Shown piece after piece: positions 7,689 to 13,875 of a DNA stretch of 13,875 bases. Source of the DNA: Klebsiella pneumoniae (GTDB lineage Bacteria; Pseudomonadota; Gammaproteobacteria; Ga0077536); contig CAMCBY010000047.1 in NCBI GenBank assembly GCA_945873015.1, forward strand, positions 1-13,875, given 5' to 3'. The first letter of the stretch is position 1. Every line of letters starts with the position of its first letter. Under the pieces are notes generated by a model. The model was given only the letters and a program-made list of their open reading frames with translations. It was not told the origin of the DNA and made no database searches. The translations under genes were made by a program, and so were the position numbers.

Positions 7689-7747
7689 TACCGAAACTCT
7701 CCGTTCGCCCCGGTGATGTACCGGATCGAACTCGTGCGGGTAGGGTT

Positions 7748-7763
7748 AGCAGATTCCATGCCA
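7748..7763 (-). promoter_or_regulatory. Sigma-54 (RpoN) promoter of pilA
   Basis: On the minus strand the sequence TGGCATGGAATCTGCT matches the -24/-12 consensus TGGCAC-N5-TTGC with the exact GG-to-GC spacing. The -24 box is TGGCAT (one mismatch), and the -12 box is CTGCT where TTGCW is expected (one mismatch). Transcription would start near 7737, about 124 nt before the pilA ATG. PilR, encoded immediately upstream, is a sigma-54-dependent activator of pilin genes, so this is its expected target. Confidence 0.8.
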
Positions 7764-7862
7764 TGAGAGTTGAAATCGGGAAAAGCCGCACCCGGTCTAA
7801 CGAAAATCCGCAAAACGGGTAGTTGACGGTCGCTGTAGAAGCTGTGCCGACCCTCCTTCGGC

Positions 7863-7875
7863 GTCACAATGTGAC
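7863..7875. promoter_or_regulatory. Palindrome GTCACA-A-TGTGAC, candidate PilR upstream activating site
   Basis: A perfect 6-1-6 inverted repeat centred at 7869, about 107 bp upstream of the -24 box and about 130 bp from the presumed start of pilA transcription. This is the usual distance for an enhancer bound by a sigma-54 activator. A GTGTC element, like those reported for Pseudomonas PilR sites, also lies at 7892-7896 by the pilR stop. No other gene is nearby to use the site. The link to PilR is inference. Confidence 0.45.
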
Positions 7876-7898
7876 AAAAATCGTCAGTGCCGTGTCGA

Positions 7899-9218
7899 TC
7901 AGCCGTCGATGCCGAGCTTCTGCAGGCGATAACGCAAGGCGCGAAAGCTGATGCCGAGCAATTTGGCCGCACGGGTCTTGTTCCAGCGGGTCTGCTCGAG
8001 GGCCGCGAGAATGCGGCTGCGCTCGACATCGTCGAGATAATCCTGCAACTCGGCAGGGCCAGCGACGCCCGGCGCCGCCCGCGGCCCTTCGGGCAGGCGC
8101 AGGTCCGCTGCGTTGATCTCGTCGTTCTCACACAAGGTCAGCGCACGCTCGAGGATGTTCTCAAGCTCACGGACATTGCCGGGGAAGGCGTAGGCGCGCA
8201 ACGCCTCGAACGCTTCGGCGCTGAGGGTCGGCATGCCGAGCCCGAACTCCTCGCTCTTTTTGGCGAGAAAATGCTCGACCAGCAAGGGAATGTCGTCGGC
8301 CCGTTCGCGCAGCGGTGGCACGTTGAGCTCGATGACGTTGATGCGGTAATACAAATCCTGGCGGAATTCGCCCGCCTCGACCAGTTCAGCGAGCTTTTTG
8401 TGGGTGGCAGACAGAATGCGGCAATCGACCACCACCTCGGCGTCGGCGCCGATAGGCCGTACCCGTTTTTCTTGAATGGCGCGCAGCAGTTTGACCTGCA
8501 TGTGTAAGGGCAGCTCGGCCACTTCGTCGAGAAACAAGGTGCCGCCATCGGCGGCCTGAAACAGGCCGGGTTTGTCCGCCACCGCGCCGGTGAAACTGCC
8601 CTTACGATGGCCGAAAAGCTCGCTTTCCATGAGTTCATCGGGAATTGCGCCGCAATTGACCGGCACAAAGGCCGCCATCGCGCGTGCGCCCTGCTCATGG
8701 ATAAGGCGCGCGACCAGCTCCTTGCCGGTGCCGGACTCACCACTGATATAGACCGGCGCCTGACTGCGGGCGAGCTTGGCGATGGTCGCGCGCAGGCGTT
8801 CGACCAGCGCCGAGGCACCGATTAATGCCCGCGATTCGCCGGTAGGTGAGCCGCGCAGCTTCAAGGCCTGGGTGATGAGGTTGCGCAGGTCTTTCAGATC
8901 GACCGGTTTGGTGACAAAGTCGAAGGCCCCGGATTTCAGCGCGATGATCGCTGATTCCATATTGCCATGAGCAGTGATGACCGCGACCGGCATGCCTGGG
9001 TGCCGCCGGGCGATGTCGGCCACCAGGTCGAGACCGTTACCATCGGGTAGCCGCATATCGGTCAGGCACAGGTCGAAATTCTCCTGGCGCAACAGCGCCA
9101 GGGCCTCGGCGATATTGGCGGCGGGACTGGCCTGCACGCCCATACGCCCGAGCGTGATACCGAGCAATTCGCGGATGTCGGGTTCGTCATCGACTATCAG
9201 CGCGCGTCTGTCGCTCAT
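7899..9218 (-). CDS. pilR: Sigma-54-dependent response regulator PilR
   Basis: Activator of type IV pilin transcription, 439 residues. An N-terminal receiver domain (about 1-120) carries the phospho-acceptor D54 in LTDMRLPDG and the acidic pair D10-D11. The AAA+ domain has Walker A GESGTGKE at 160-167, the sigma-54 contact loop GSFTGA at 207-212 (the common GAFTGA with Ser, also seen in PilR proteins) and Walker B FLDE at 229-232. A Fis-type helix-turn-helix closes the chain (NKTRAAKLLGISFRALRYRL, about 412-431), with LQKLGIDG at the end. The ATG at 9218 overlaps the pilS stop by 4 bp (ATGA). The pilA promoter lies about 140 bp beyond its stop. Domain content, partner kinase and target adjacency make the assignment firm. 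Confidence 0.96.
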   Translation of the reverse strand: MSDRRALIVDDEPDIRELLGITLGRMGVQASPAANIAEALALLRQENFDLCLTDMRLPDGNGLDLVADIARRHPGMPVAVITAHGNMESAIIALKSGAFDFVTKPVDLKDLRNLITQALKLRGSPTGESRALIGASALVERLRATIAKLARSQAPVYISGESGTGKELVARLIHEQGARAMAAFVPVNCGAIPDELMESELFGHRKGSFTGAVADKPGLFQAADGGTLFLDEVAELPLHMQVKLLRAIQEKRVRPIGADAEVVVDCRILSATHKKLAELVEAGEFRQDLYYRINVIELNVPPLRERADDIPLLVEHFLAKKSEEFGLGMPTLSAEAFEALRAYAFPGNVRELENILERALTLCENDEINAADLRLPEGPRAAPGVAGPAELQDYLDDVERSRILAALEQTRWNKTRAAKLLGISFRALRYRLQKLGIDG

Positions 9219-10843
9219 ACCTCTCCAATCCTTTGTTGTCTGCCTGGGTGGGCGAACACGATGCGGAAGCGGCAGCCGTTGTGTCGTTCAACGAGCTGCA
9301 GCGACGCCTGATTAGACTCGCACAATTCGCGCGCGATATAGAGCCCAAGCCCGGTGCCACTGCTCTCAGTGGTGGCAAAGGGTTCGAACAGGCGGTCGGC
9401 GATCGCCTCGTTCAAGCCCGGCCCCGAATCGAACACTTCCAGAAACGGCCGGCCGTTGCCGTCGATAATGCCAGCCTCGAAACCAAGCAGCGGCGCGCCG
9501 CTCGCATAGCGCAGGCCGTTCTCACTCAAATTCCATAACACCTGCTGCAACTGGCTTTTATCGATGCGGACCATGATCGGGTCAGCCTGCCAGCGCATGA
9601 TGAGGTCTCCCTCAGCCAGTTCGTAACGTTCCTCGAGTTCGGCGCAGAACGCCTCCAGCCACGGCCGCAGCAGGAAATTCTCCGACACCACATCGTGGCG
9701 ACGGCCGATGGTCATGACATTCTCGATAATCGCGTTCACGCGCTGCGAGTGCTGCAGCACGATGTCGGTCAGGCGTCTGTCCTGACTGGTCAGATCGGGC
9801 GATTCGGACAGCAACTGACCCGCATGGCTGATAGCGCCGAGCGGATTGCGAATCTCATGGGCGATGCTGGCGGTCAGTCGCCCGAGTGACGCAAGCTTCA
9901 ATTGCTGGGCGCGCTGGCGGGTCTCGGCGGCGTCTTCCAGAAACACCAGGGTGCCCTGCTGAGCGGGTTCACTGGCGGCCAGTTCGGTGAACGATACCAG
10001 CGCGTTAATGCTGCCGTGACCGACGATGGTGGCGGCCGGATTCTCGCCGCTATGCAGCCAACGCCGATACGATTCCTCGAGCGGCTCGGAAATAGCCGTC
10101 AGTGCACCCTGCATGGCGCCGCCCTCTTTGCCGAGAATTTCTGCCGCCGCGTCGTTCGCCAGCACCACCGCGCCAGCGCGGTCCAGCACCATGATGCCGG
10201 CGCGCATCCGACGCACGATGTGTTCATTCAAGCGCGACAGGTGTTCGATATCGAGCGCGCGGGCGGCCGCCAGTGCCTCGCTGTGGCGGGCGCGCTCGGC
10301 AAGCGCCGACGCCAGCACCGCGGTGCCGAAACAGGCCGCGCCGAGCAGGCCGGCCTGGGTGTAGTTGGCCGGTGAATAGGCGTCGTACAGGGTGCCGAAA
10401 AATGTTTCGCCCAGCATCGCCATGCTCGCCAGGGCCGCAAAAAACACCGCCGCACGGCCCGAGGCCAGCAGACAGGCGCCGGCCACCGACATCACCAGCA
10501 GGATGCCGATGCCGCTGGTCACGCCGCCGGCAGCATGCATCAGCAGGGTGGTCGCCAGGACATCGGCCAGCACCCCACCATAGACCTGCACGCGATAGGT
10601 CAAACCGCGCTGTTCCGCGGCAAACAACGCGCCGATGGCGAACACCAGATAAGCAAGCGCGGTGCCGACGAACAGACGTGAATCGATGTCGGTCAGGTTG
10701 GGGGGCAACTTGCCGGACAGACTCAGAATGGTGAATACGCCGGCGATTACGATGCGGTAGAAATTGAAGTAGCGCAGCGCGTTCCAGTTGTTGTGCTGAA
10801 CGCGTTGCCGCACCTCCAGGTCGTGCATCGCCGCCTGGCTCAT
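9215..10843 (-). CDS. pilS: Sensor histidine kinase PilS
   Basis: Inner-membrane kinase that phosphorylates PilR. The chosen ATG at 10843 (MSQAAMHDLEV, 542 residues) overlaps the stop of the upstream small gene as ATGA; a longer frame from 10882 exists but would overlap that gene by 43 bp. About six hydrophobic helices occupy residues 25-190. A linker and PAS-like domain follow (about 195-300, GIMVLDRAGAVVLAND), then the dimerisation/phospho-acceptor domain with H329 in SIAHEIRNPLGAI. The ATPase domain has the N box NLSENGLRYA, the G1 box DSGPGLNE, the F box LFEPFATT and the G2 box GTGLGLYIA. In Pseudomonas PilS senses pilin in the membrane and tunes its own supply. The same feedback is likely here, given the adjacent pilA. 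Confidence 0.95.
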   Translation of the reverse strand: MSQAAMHDLEVRQRVQHNNWNALRYFNFYRIVIAGVFTILSLSGKLPPNLTDIDSRLFVGTALAYLVFAIGALFAAEQRGLTYRVQVYGGVLADVLATTLLMHAAGGVTSGIGILLVMSVAGACLLASGRAAVFFAALASMAMLGETFFGTLYDAYSPANYTQAGLLGAACFGTAVLASALAERARHSEALAAARALDIEHLSRLNEHIVRRMRAGIMVLDRAGAVVLANDAAAEILGKEGGAMQGALTAISEPLEESYRRWLHSGENPAATIVGHGSINALVSFTELAASEPAQQGTLVFLEDAAETRQRAQQLKLASLGRLTASIAHEIRNPLGAISHAGQLLSESPDLTSQDRRLTDIVLQHSQRVNAIIENVMTIGRRHDVVSENFLLRPWLEAFCAELEERYELAEGDLIMRWQADPIMVRIDKSQLQQVLWNLSENGLRYASGAPLLGFEAGIIDGNGRPFLEVFDSGPGLNEAIADRLFEPFATTESSGTGLGLYIARELCESNQASLQLVERHNGCRFRIVFAHPGRQQRIGEV

Positions 10844-11067
10844 GGGCGCGGGCGCGATTTTTCGGCGTGGGCCGGCGAACAAAAATGCTGCCCGTCACGG
10901 GCAATCGCCTCGTTGCTCGGCAGATAGACCTGACAGTGCCCGCAACGCACAGTCTGCGCTTCGATACTTGCCCTGTTCCGGGGCGCGTTTGCGGCAACTT
11001 TCAAACGTCGCACGACCATCATTACGATGACCGCCAACAAGACCAGCAGAATTACACGTACAAGCAT
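10840..11067 (-). CDS. PP0621-family small membrane/zinc-ribbon-like protein
   Basis: A 75-residue protein with one N-terminal membrane helix (residues 2-20, LVRVILLVLLAVIVMMVV), a short basic linker and a C-terminal metal-site pattern: CGHC near residue 42, then SPAH preceded by Cys (FCSPAH, near 66). This matches the PP0621 family, small proteins often found directly before pilS in gammaproteobacteria; their function is not known to me. The ATG at 11067 has GGAGG 8 nt upstream (11076-11080). The stop overlaps the pilS ATG by 4 bp, so the two are translationally coupled. A role in the pilin-sensing system is suggested by position only. Confidence 0.85.
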   Translation of the reverse strand: MLVRVILLVLLAVIVMMVVRRLKVAANAPRNRASIEAQTVRCGHCQVYLPSNEAIARDGQHFCSPAHAEKSRPRP

Positions 11068-11075
11068 TCAGACCG

Positions 11076-11080
11076 CCTCC
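11076..11080 (-). promoter_or_regulatory. Ribosome binding site of the PP0621-pilS-pilR operon
   Basis: GGAGG on the minus strand, 8 nt before the ATG at 11067. It supports the small ORF as a real gene and is the only strong Shine-Dalgarno in this operon, since pilS and pilR start at ATGA overlaps. Confidence 0.7.
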
Positions 11081-11348
11081 GCGCGAGCGGGCGCGACTAC
11101 CGTTGCAGTCATGACAAAGCGCGGTGGAAGCGCCATACTGCGTGGCCTCGTCGCGTCGCCGACTGCGGCCGTATGTTCACCTTTTGATCCGTCCGACTCA
11201 AGGCGGTTGGTGATAAGCTTGCGGCCCGCGATGCTGGTGCGCCCATCCGTTAGCGCGCTGGTGAAAAACGTCGCGAGCGAAGGCATTTTTGCGCCTCGCC
11301 TGCGCGGACTAACCGCAGTGTGCGTAGACGGGAATGTTATGGGGTTTA

Positions 11349-11409
11349 TGCCCGCCGCAGGCGGGCAGCCTGCGGGTCCGCTTGCAGCAGACCCACTTCC
11401 AGCGGAAGT
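11349..11409 (+). repeat. Cluster of overlapping hairpins upstream of sucC
   Basis: Three neighbouring inverted repeats: TGCCCGCC/GGCGGGCA (11349-11367, loop GCA), GGGTC/GACCC (11374-11394) and ACTTCC/GGAAGT (11395-11409, loop AGC). A further stem, CCGCAGG/CCTGCGG (11355-11375), shares bases with the first and second, so the stems are mutually exclusive. No T-run follows. It could be an attenuator-like leader of sucC, a processing signal, or a dispersed REP/MITE-like palindromic element. Confidence 0.6.
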
Positions 11410-11476
11410 TTCCGAGCACCGCCGGGACCCAAAATTATGAGCGCAGTAGTGTTTCACCAGCCTGTCAGGGGGAATG

Positions 11477-12643
11477 ATGAATCTGCATGAGTATCAGGCC
11501 AAACGCCTGTTTGCCGACTACGGCATTCCGGTGCAAGGCGGCGAAATCGCGCACAGCGCACAAGAAGCAGTGGCCCAGGCTCGCGCACTCGGTGGCGATG
11601 CATGGCTGGTAAAAGCGCAGGTCCACGCCGGTGGCCGCGGCAAGGCCGGCGGCGTGAAGTTCACGCGCGATCTTAAAGAACTCGAAGCCACCGCGGCGCG
11701 CTTGATTGGCTCACGTCTGGTGACTTATCAATCCGGTGCCGATGGTCAGCCAGTCGGTTGCGTGCTGATAGCCGCCGCCGCCGATATCGCCCACGAATTG
11801 TATTTGTCCGTGCTGGTCGACAGAGCCAGCCGCCGTGTTGCCTTCATGGCGTCACGTGCCGGCGGTATGGATATCGAAGAAGTGGCGGCCACCACCCCGG
11901 AAAAGATAGTGACTTTCAGCGTCGATCCGGTGCTCGGTCTGCAGGATTTCCAATGCCGCAAAATGGCCTTTGCACTGGAGCTGGACGCCAAGCAGCGCAG
12001 CCAGTTGCAGATCATCCTGCACGGGCTCTACCGGCTCTTCAATGAACGCGACTTGAGCCTGGTCGAAATCAATCCGCTCGCCATCCTCACCGACGGCTCG
12101 CTGTGCGCGTTGGACGGCAAGATCAACATCGATGACAACGCGCTCTACCGTCAGGAGATCGCAAGCTGGCGCGATCCGGATCAGGAAGACGAGAAAGAAC
12201 GCCGCGCCAAGGAGTTCGATCTCAATTACGTGACCCTCGACGGCAACATCGCCTGTATGGTCAACGGCGCCGGCCTCGCGATGGCGACCATGGACATCAT
12301 CAAGCTGTCCGGCGGCGCGCCGGCCAACTTCCTCGACGTCGGCGGCGGCACCACCGCCGCGCGGGTCGCGGAGGCGTTCAAGATCATCGTCTCCGATACG
12401 AATGTGAAGGCCATTCTGGTCAACATCTTCGGCGGTATCGTGCGCTGCGACCTGATTGCCGAAGGCATCATCACCGCGGTCAAGGAAGTCGGCGTCAGCG
12501 TGCCCGTGGTGGTGCGCCTGGAAGGCACCAACGTCAACGAAGGCAAGGACATGCTGGCCAAGAGCGGGCTCGCAATCACCAGCGCCGAGGATCTCGCCGA
12601 TGCCGCTAACAAGGCGGTGGCGGCCGTGGGAGGAAAGAACTGA
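11477..12643 (+). CDS. sucC: Succinate--CoA ligase [ADP-forming] beta subunit
   Basis: Beta subunit of the TCA-cycle enzyme that converts succinyl-CoA to succinate while making ATP. The N-terminal ATP-grasp domain includes VHAGGRGKAGGVK (about residues 49-61), DRASRRVAFMAS and SLVEINPLAI. The C-terminal domain has NGAGLAMATMDI, ANFLDVGGGT and VNIFGGIVRCDLIAEGI. The second of two tandem ATGs (11477) gives MNLHEYQAKRLF, exactly the family N-terminus, and 388 residues as in E. coli; the first (11474) would add one Met. AGGGGG at 11467-11472 is the ribosome site. The stop overlaps the sucD start (TGATG). Confidence 0.97.
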   Translation: MNLHEYQAKRLFADYGIPVQGGEIAHSAQEAVAQARALGGDAWLVKAQVHAGGRGKAGGVKFTRDLKELEATAARLIGSRLVTYQSGADGQPVGCVLIAAAADIAHELYLSVLVDRASRRVAFMASRAGGMDIEEVAATTPEKIVTFSVDPVLGLQDFQCRKMAFALELDAKQRSQLQIILHGLYRLFNERDLSLVEINPLAILTDGSLCALDGKINIDDNALYRQEIASWRDPDQEDEKERRAKEFDLNYVTLDGNIACMVNGAGLAMATMDIIKLSGGAPANFLDVGGGTTAARVAEAFKIIVSDTNVKAILVNIFGGIVRCDLIAEGIITAVKEVGVSVPVVVRLEGTNVNEGKDMLAKSGLAITSAEDLADAANKAVAAVGGKN

Positions 12644-13518
12644 TGTCGATTCTGGTCAATCGCGCGACCCGTGTTCTGGTGCAGGGTTTCACCGGCAAAC
12701 AGGGCACTTTCCATGCTGAGCAGGCGATCGCCTATGGCACCCAGATAGTCGGCGGCATCACCCCCGGCCGTGGTGGCGCCAAACATCTCGACCGTCCGAT
12801 CTTCGACACCATGGCCGACGCCGTGGCCGCGACCGGCGCCGACGCCAGCATGATTTTTGTGCCGCCGCCGTTTGCCGCCGACGCCATCTGCGAAGCGGCC
12901 GATGCCGGCATCAAGGTCATTGCCTGCATCACCGAAGGCATTCCGGTGCTGGACATGTTGCGGGTCAAAGCGAGCCTGTCGGCGCGCCCCGATGTGCGTC
13001 TGATTGGGCCGAACTGCCCGGGCATCATCACGCCTGGGGAATGCAAGATTGGCATCATGCCGGGTCAGATCCACATGAAGGGTCGCATCGGCATCGTCTC
13101 GCGCTCCGGCACCTTGACGTACGAGGCTGTGCATCAGACCACCCGTGCGGGTTTGGGCCAGAGCACCTGCGTCGGCATCGGCGGCGACCCGATCCACGGC
13201 ATGAACTTCATCGACTGCCTGACGCTGTTCCAGGATGACCCGCAGACCGAAGGCATCATCATGGTCGGTGAGATCGGCGGCTCGGCCGAGGAAGACGCAG
13301 CAGCCTTCATCGGCAAACACGTCACCAAGCCGGTGGTCGGCTATATCGCCGGCGTCACCGCGCCGCCCGGTAAGCGTATGGGCCATGCCGGCGCCATTAT
13401 TTCCGGTGGCAAGGGCACGGCCGACGACAAGTTCAAGGCCCTCGAAGCGGCGGGTGTGCACATCGTGCGTTCGCCGGCCGATATGGGGCCGGCCATGGCC
13501 AAGGCGCTCGGCGCCTGA
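12643..13518 (+). CDS. sucD: Succinate--CoA ligase [ADP-forming] alpha subunit
   Basis: Alpha subunit of succinyl-CoA synthetase. The N-terminal CoA-binding domain shows VQGFTGKQGTFHAEQAIAYG, GGITPGRGG, ITEGIPVLDML and GPNCPGIITPGECKIG. The C-terminal domain has VSRSGTLTYEA, GIGGDPIHG and GEIGGSAEEDAAAF. H248 in KRMGHAGAII is the phosphohistidine that carries the phosphate between the active sites. Its length of 291 residues is normal. The start shares one base with the sucC stop, so the subunits are translated together in equal amounts. A strong hairpin lies just after its stop. Confidence 0.97.
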   Translation: MSILVNRATRVLVQGFTGKQGTFHAEQAIAYGTQIVGGITPGRGGAKHLDRPIFDTMADAVAATGADASMIFVPPPFAADAICEAADAGIKVIACITEGIPVLDMLRVKASLSARPDVRLIGPNCPGIITPGECKIGIMPGQIHMKGRIGIVSRSGTLTYEAVHQTTRAGLGQSTCVGIGGDPIHGMNFIDCLTLFQDDPQTEGIIMVGEIGGSAEEDAAAFIGKHVTKPVVGYIAGVTAPPGKRMGHAGAIISGGKGTADDKFKALEAAGVHIVRSPADMGPAMAKALGA

Positions 13519-13525
13519 TCCTCGG

Positions 13526-13569
13526 GCCGGTGTGCCGCGCAACGTTGTAACGATGCGCCGCACGCCGGC
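13526..13569 (+). other. Long hairpin between sucD and nadE
   Basis: A 44-nt inverted repeat: outer arms 13526-13541 and 13554-13569 pair over 16 positions with one G-U pair and one mismatch, and the inner bases can add three more pairs. There is no T-run after it, so it is not an ordinary terminator. It ends 6 nt before the nadE ATG and takes up the place of a Shine-Dalgarno, so it could limit nadE translation or protect the sucCD mRNA 3' end. Confidence 0.7.
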
Positions 13570-13575
13570 ACAGCC

Positions 13576-13875
13576 ATGACCTCCGACCTCCGCCTCGCCC
13601 TCGCGCAAGCGAATTTCTGTGTCGGCGACATCGCCGGCAACCGTGACATCATCATTGACCTCGCCCTGCGCGCCCGTGACGAAGGGGCCGATGTGGTGGT
13701 GATGCCGGAACTCGCCATCACCGGTTACCCTCCGGAAGATTTGTTGTTCCGCCCCGGCCTGCATGCGCGGGTCAAGGCCGCCCTGAACGTCATCACCGCG
13801 CGCGTCACCGGCATCCATCTGGTGCTCGGTTACCCCGAGCCGCAGGGTCATTTGCTCTACAACAGTTGTATGGTG
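13576..13875 (+). CDS. nadE: Glutamine-dependent NAD+ synthetase, N-terminal part
   Basis: The first 100 codons of a gene that continues beyond the window. The visible part is the nitrilase-type glutaminase domain: LRLALAQANFCVGDIAGN at the start, then VVVMPELAITGYPPEDLL with the catalytic Glu45, and HLVLGYPEP. This domain releases ammonia from glutamine for the downstream synthetase domain, which amidates nicotinate adenine dinucleotide to NAD+. The phrase GYPPEDLL is characteristic of this enzyme rather than of other nitrilases. The ATG at 13576 has no clear ribosome site; the hairpin 13526-13569 lies directly before it. It may be co-transcribed with sucCD. Confidence 0.9.
   Translation, partial: MTSDLRLALAQANFCVGDIAGNRDIIIDLALRARDEGADVVVMPELAITGYPPEDLLFRPGLHARVKAALNVITARVTGIHLVLGYPEPQGHLLYNSCMV

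Larger units (their letters stand above)
11068..11476. other. Intergenic region between the pilSR operon and sucC
   Basis: About 400 bp that must carry divergent promoters for the minus-strand PP0621-pilS-pilR operon and plus-strand sucCD. Open frames of about 130 codons exist on both strands, but they have no recognisable domain, repeat-like composition and no good ribosome site, so I do not call a gene. No clear -35/-10 pair stands out on either strand. The right-hand third holds a cluster of hairpins (listed separately). Confidence 0.6.

Noticed and set aside
11027..11457. Open frames of 137 codons (+, 11027-11440) and 129 codons (-, 11068-11457) between the pilSR operon and sucC
   Set aside because: Neither has a recognisable motif or ribosome site, both run through the hairpin cluster, and each overlaps or abuts well-supported genes. 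Treated as intergenic.
13526..13569. Reading the sucD-nadE hairpin as an intrinsic terminator
   Set aside because: No T-run follows on the plus strand and no A-run precedes it for the minus strand; kept as a hairpin of unknown role.
12226..13851. 541-codon open frame on the minus strand opposite sucC, sucD and nadE
   Set aside because: It is antisense to three firmly identified genes, has no recognisable domain and shows the His/Arg/Gly/Asp-rich makeup typical of antisense frames in GC-rich DNA.
1..13875. Mobile elements, CRISPR arrays, tRNA or rRNA genes
   Set aside because: I looked for transposase motifs, regularly spaced direct repeats and tRNA/rRNA landmarks on both strands and found none.

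Overview
The window is a chromosomal segment of a GC-rich gammaproteobacterium. The core proteins (SuhB starting MHPMLNIAVR, SucC with a 388-residue length, SucD, TrmJ, PilR/PilS) read as close relatives of gammaproteobacterial orthologs, and a PP0621-type small protein sits in front of pilS. The order cannot be fixed from the sequence alone. I see no transposase, integrase, CRISPR array, tRNA or rRNA. All genes share the same GC-rich codon use, so nothing looks recently transferred.

Layout. (1) Positions 1-742 hold the 3' part of purM (+), which converges on and overlaps trmJ (-, 721-1572) by 22 bp. (2) suhB (+, 1593-2405) diverges from trmJ and is followed after 17 bp by a membrane-anchored GT2 polyprenyl-phosphate glycosyltransferase (+, 2423-3319). 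(3) Facing it with only 5 bp between stop codons is a minus-strand block read from right to left: pilA (7182-7613), a strong intrinsic terminator (7125-7160), then two tandem multi-membrane GT-C-type glycosyltransferases with C-terminal helical-repeat domains (5178-7115 and 3325-5181, sharing an ATGA overlap). (4) Upstream of pilA are a sigma-54-type promoter (7748-7763) and a palindrome (7863-7875). Next comes the regulator operon, also on the minus strand: PP0621-family protein, pilS, pilR, each pair joined by an ATGA overlap. (5) A region of about 400 bp without a credible gene, with several hairpins, precedes sucC-sucD (+). After a 44-nt hairpin the N-terminal part of a glutamine-dependent nadE (+) runs off the window end.

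How the parts may work together. PilS-PilR with sigma-54 is the known regulator of the major type IV pilin, and its presumed target promoter lies right next to it. The most interesting part is the set pilA + two GT-C proteins + GT2. The GT2 resembles dolichol/polyprenyl-phosphate sugar synthases. The GT-C pair has the acidic first periplasmic loop and overall plan of lipid-phosphate-sugar-dependent glycosyltransferases, with a TMTC-like architecture (membrane part plus TPR-like tail). I infer a pilin O-glycosylation module that uses a lipid-linked single sugar rather than an O-antigen-type block. The terminator behind pilA would keep the enzymes at low level relative to pilin. This is an inference from family resemblance and gene order and has not been demonstrated.
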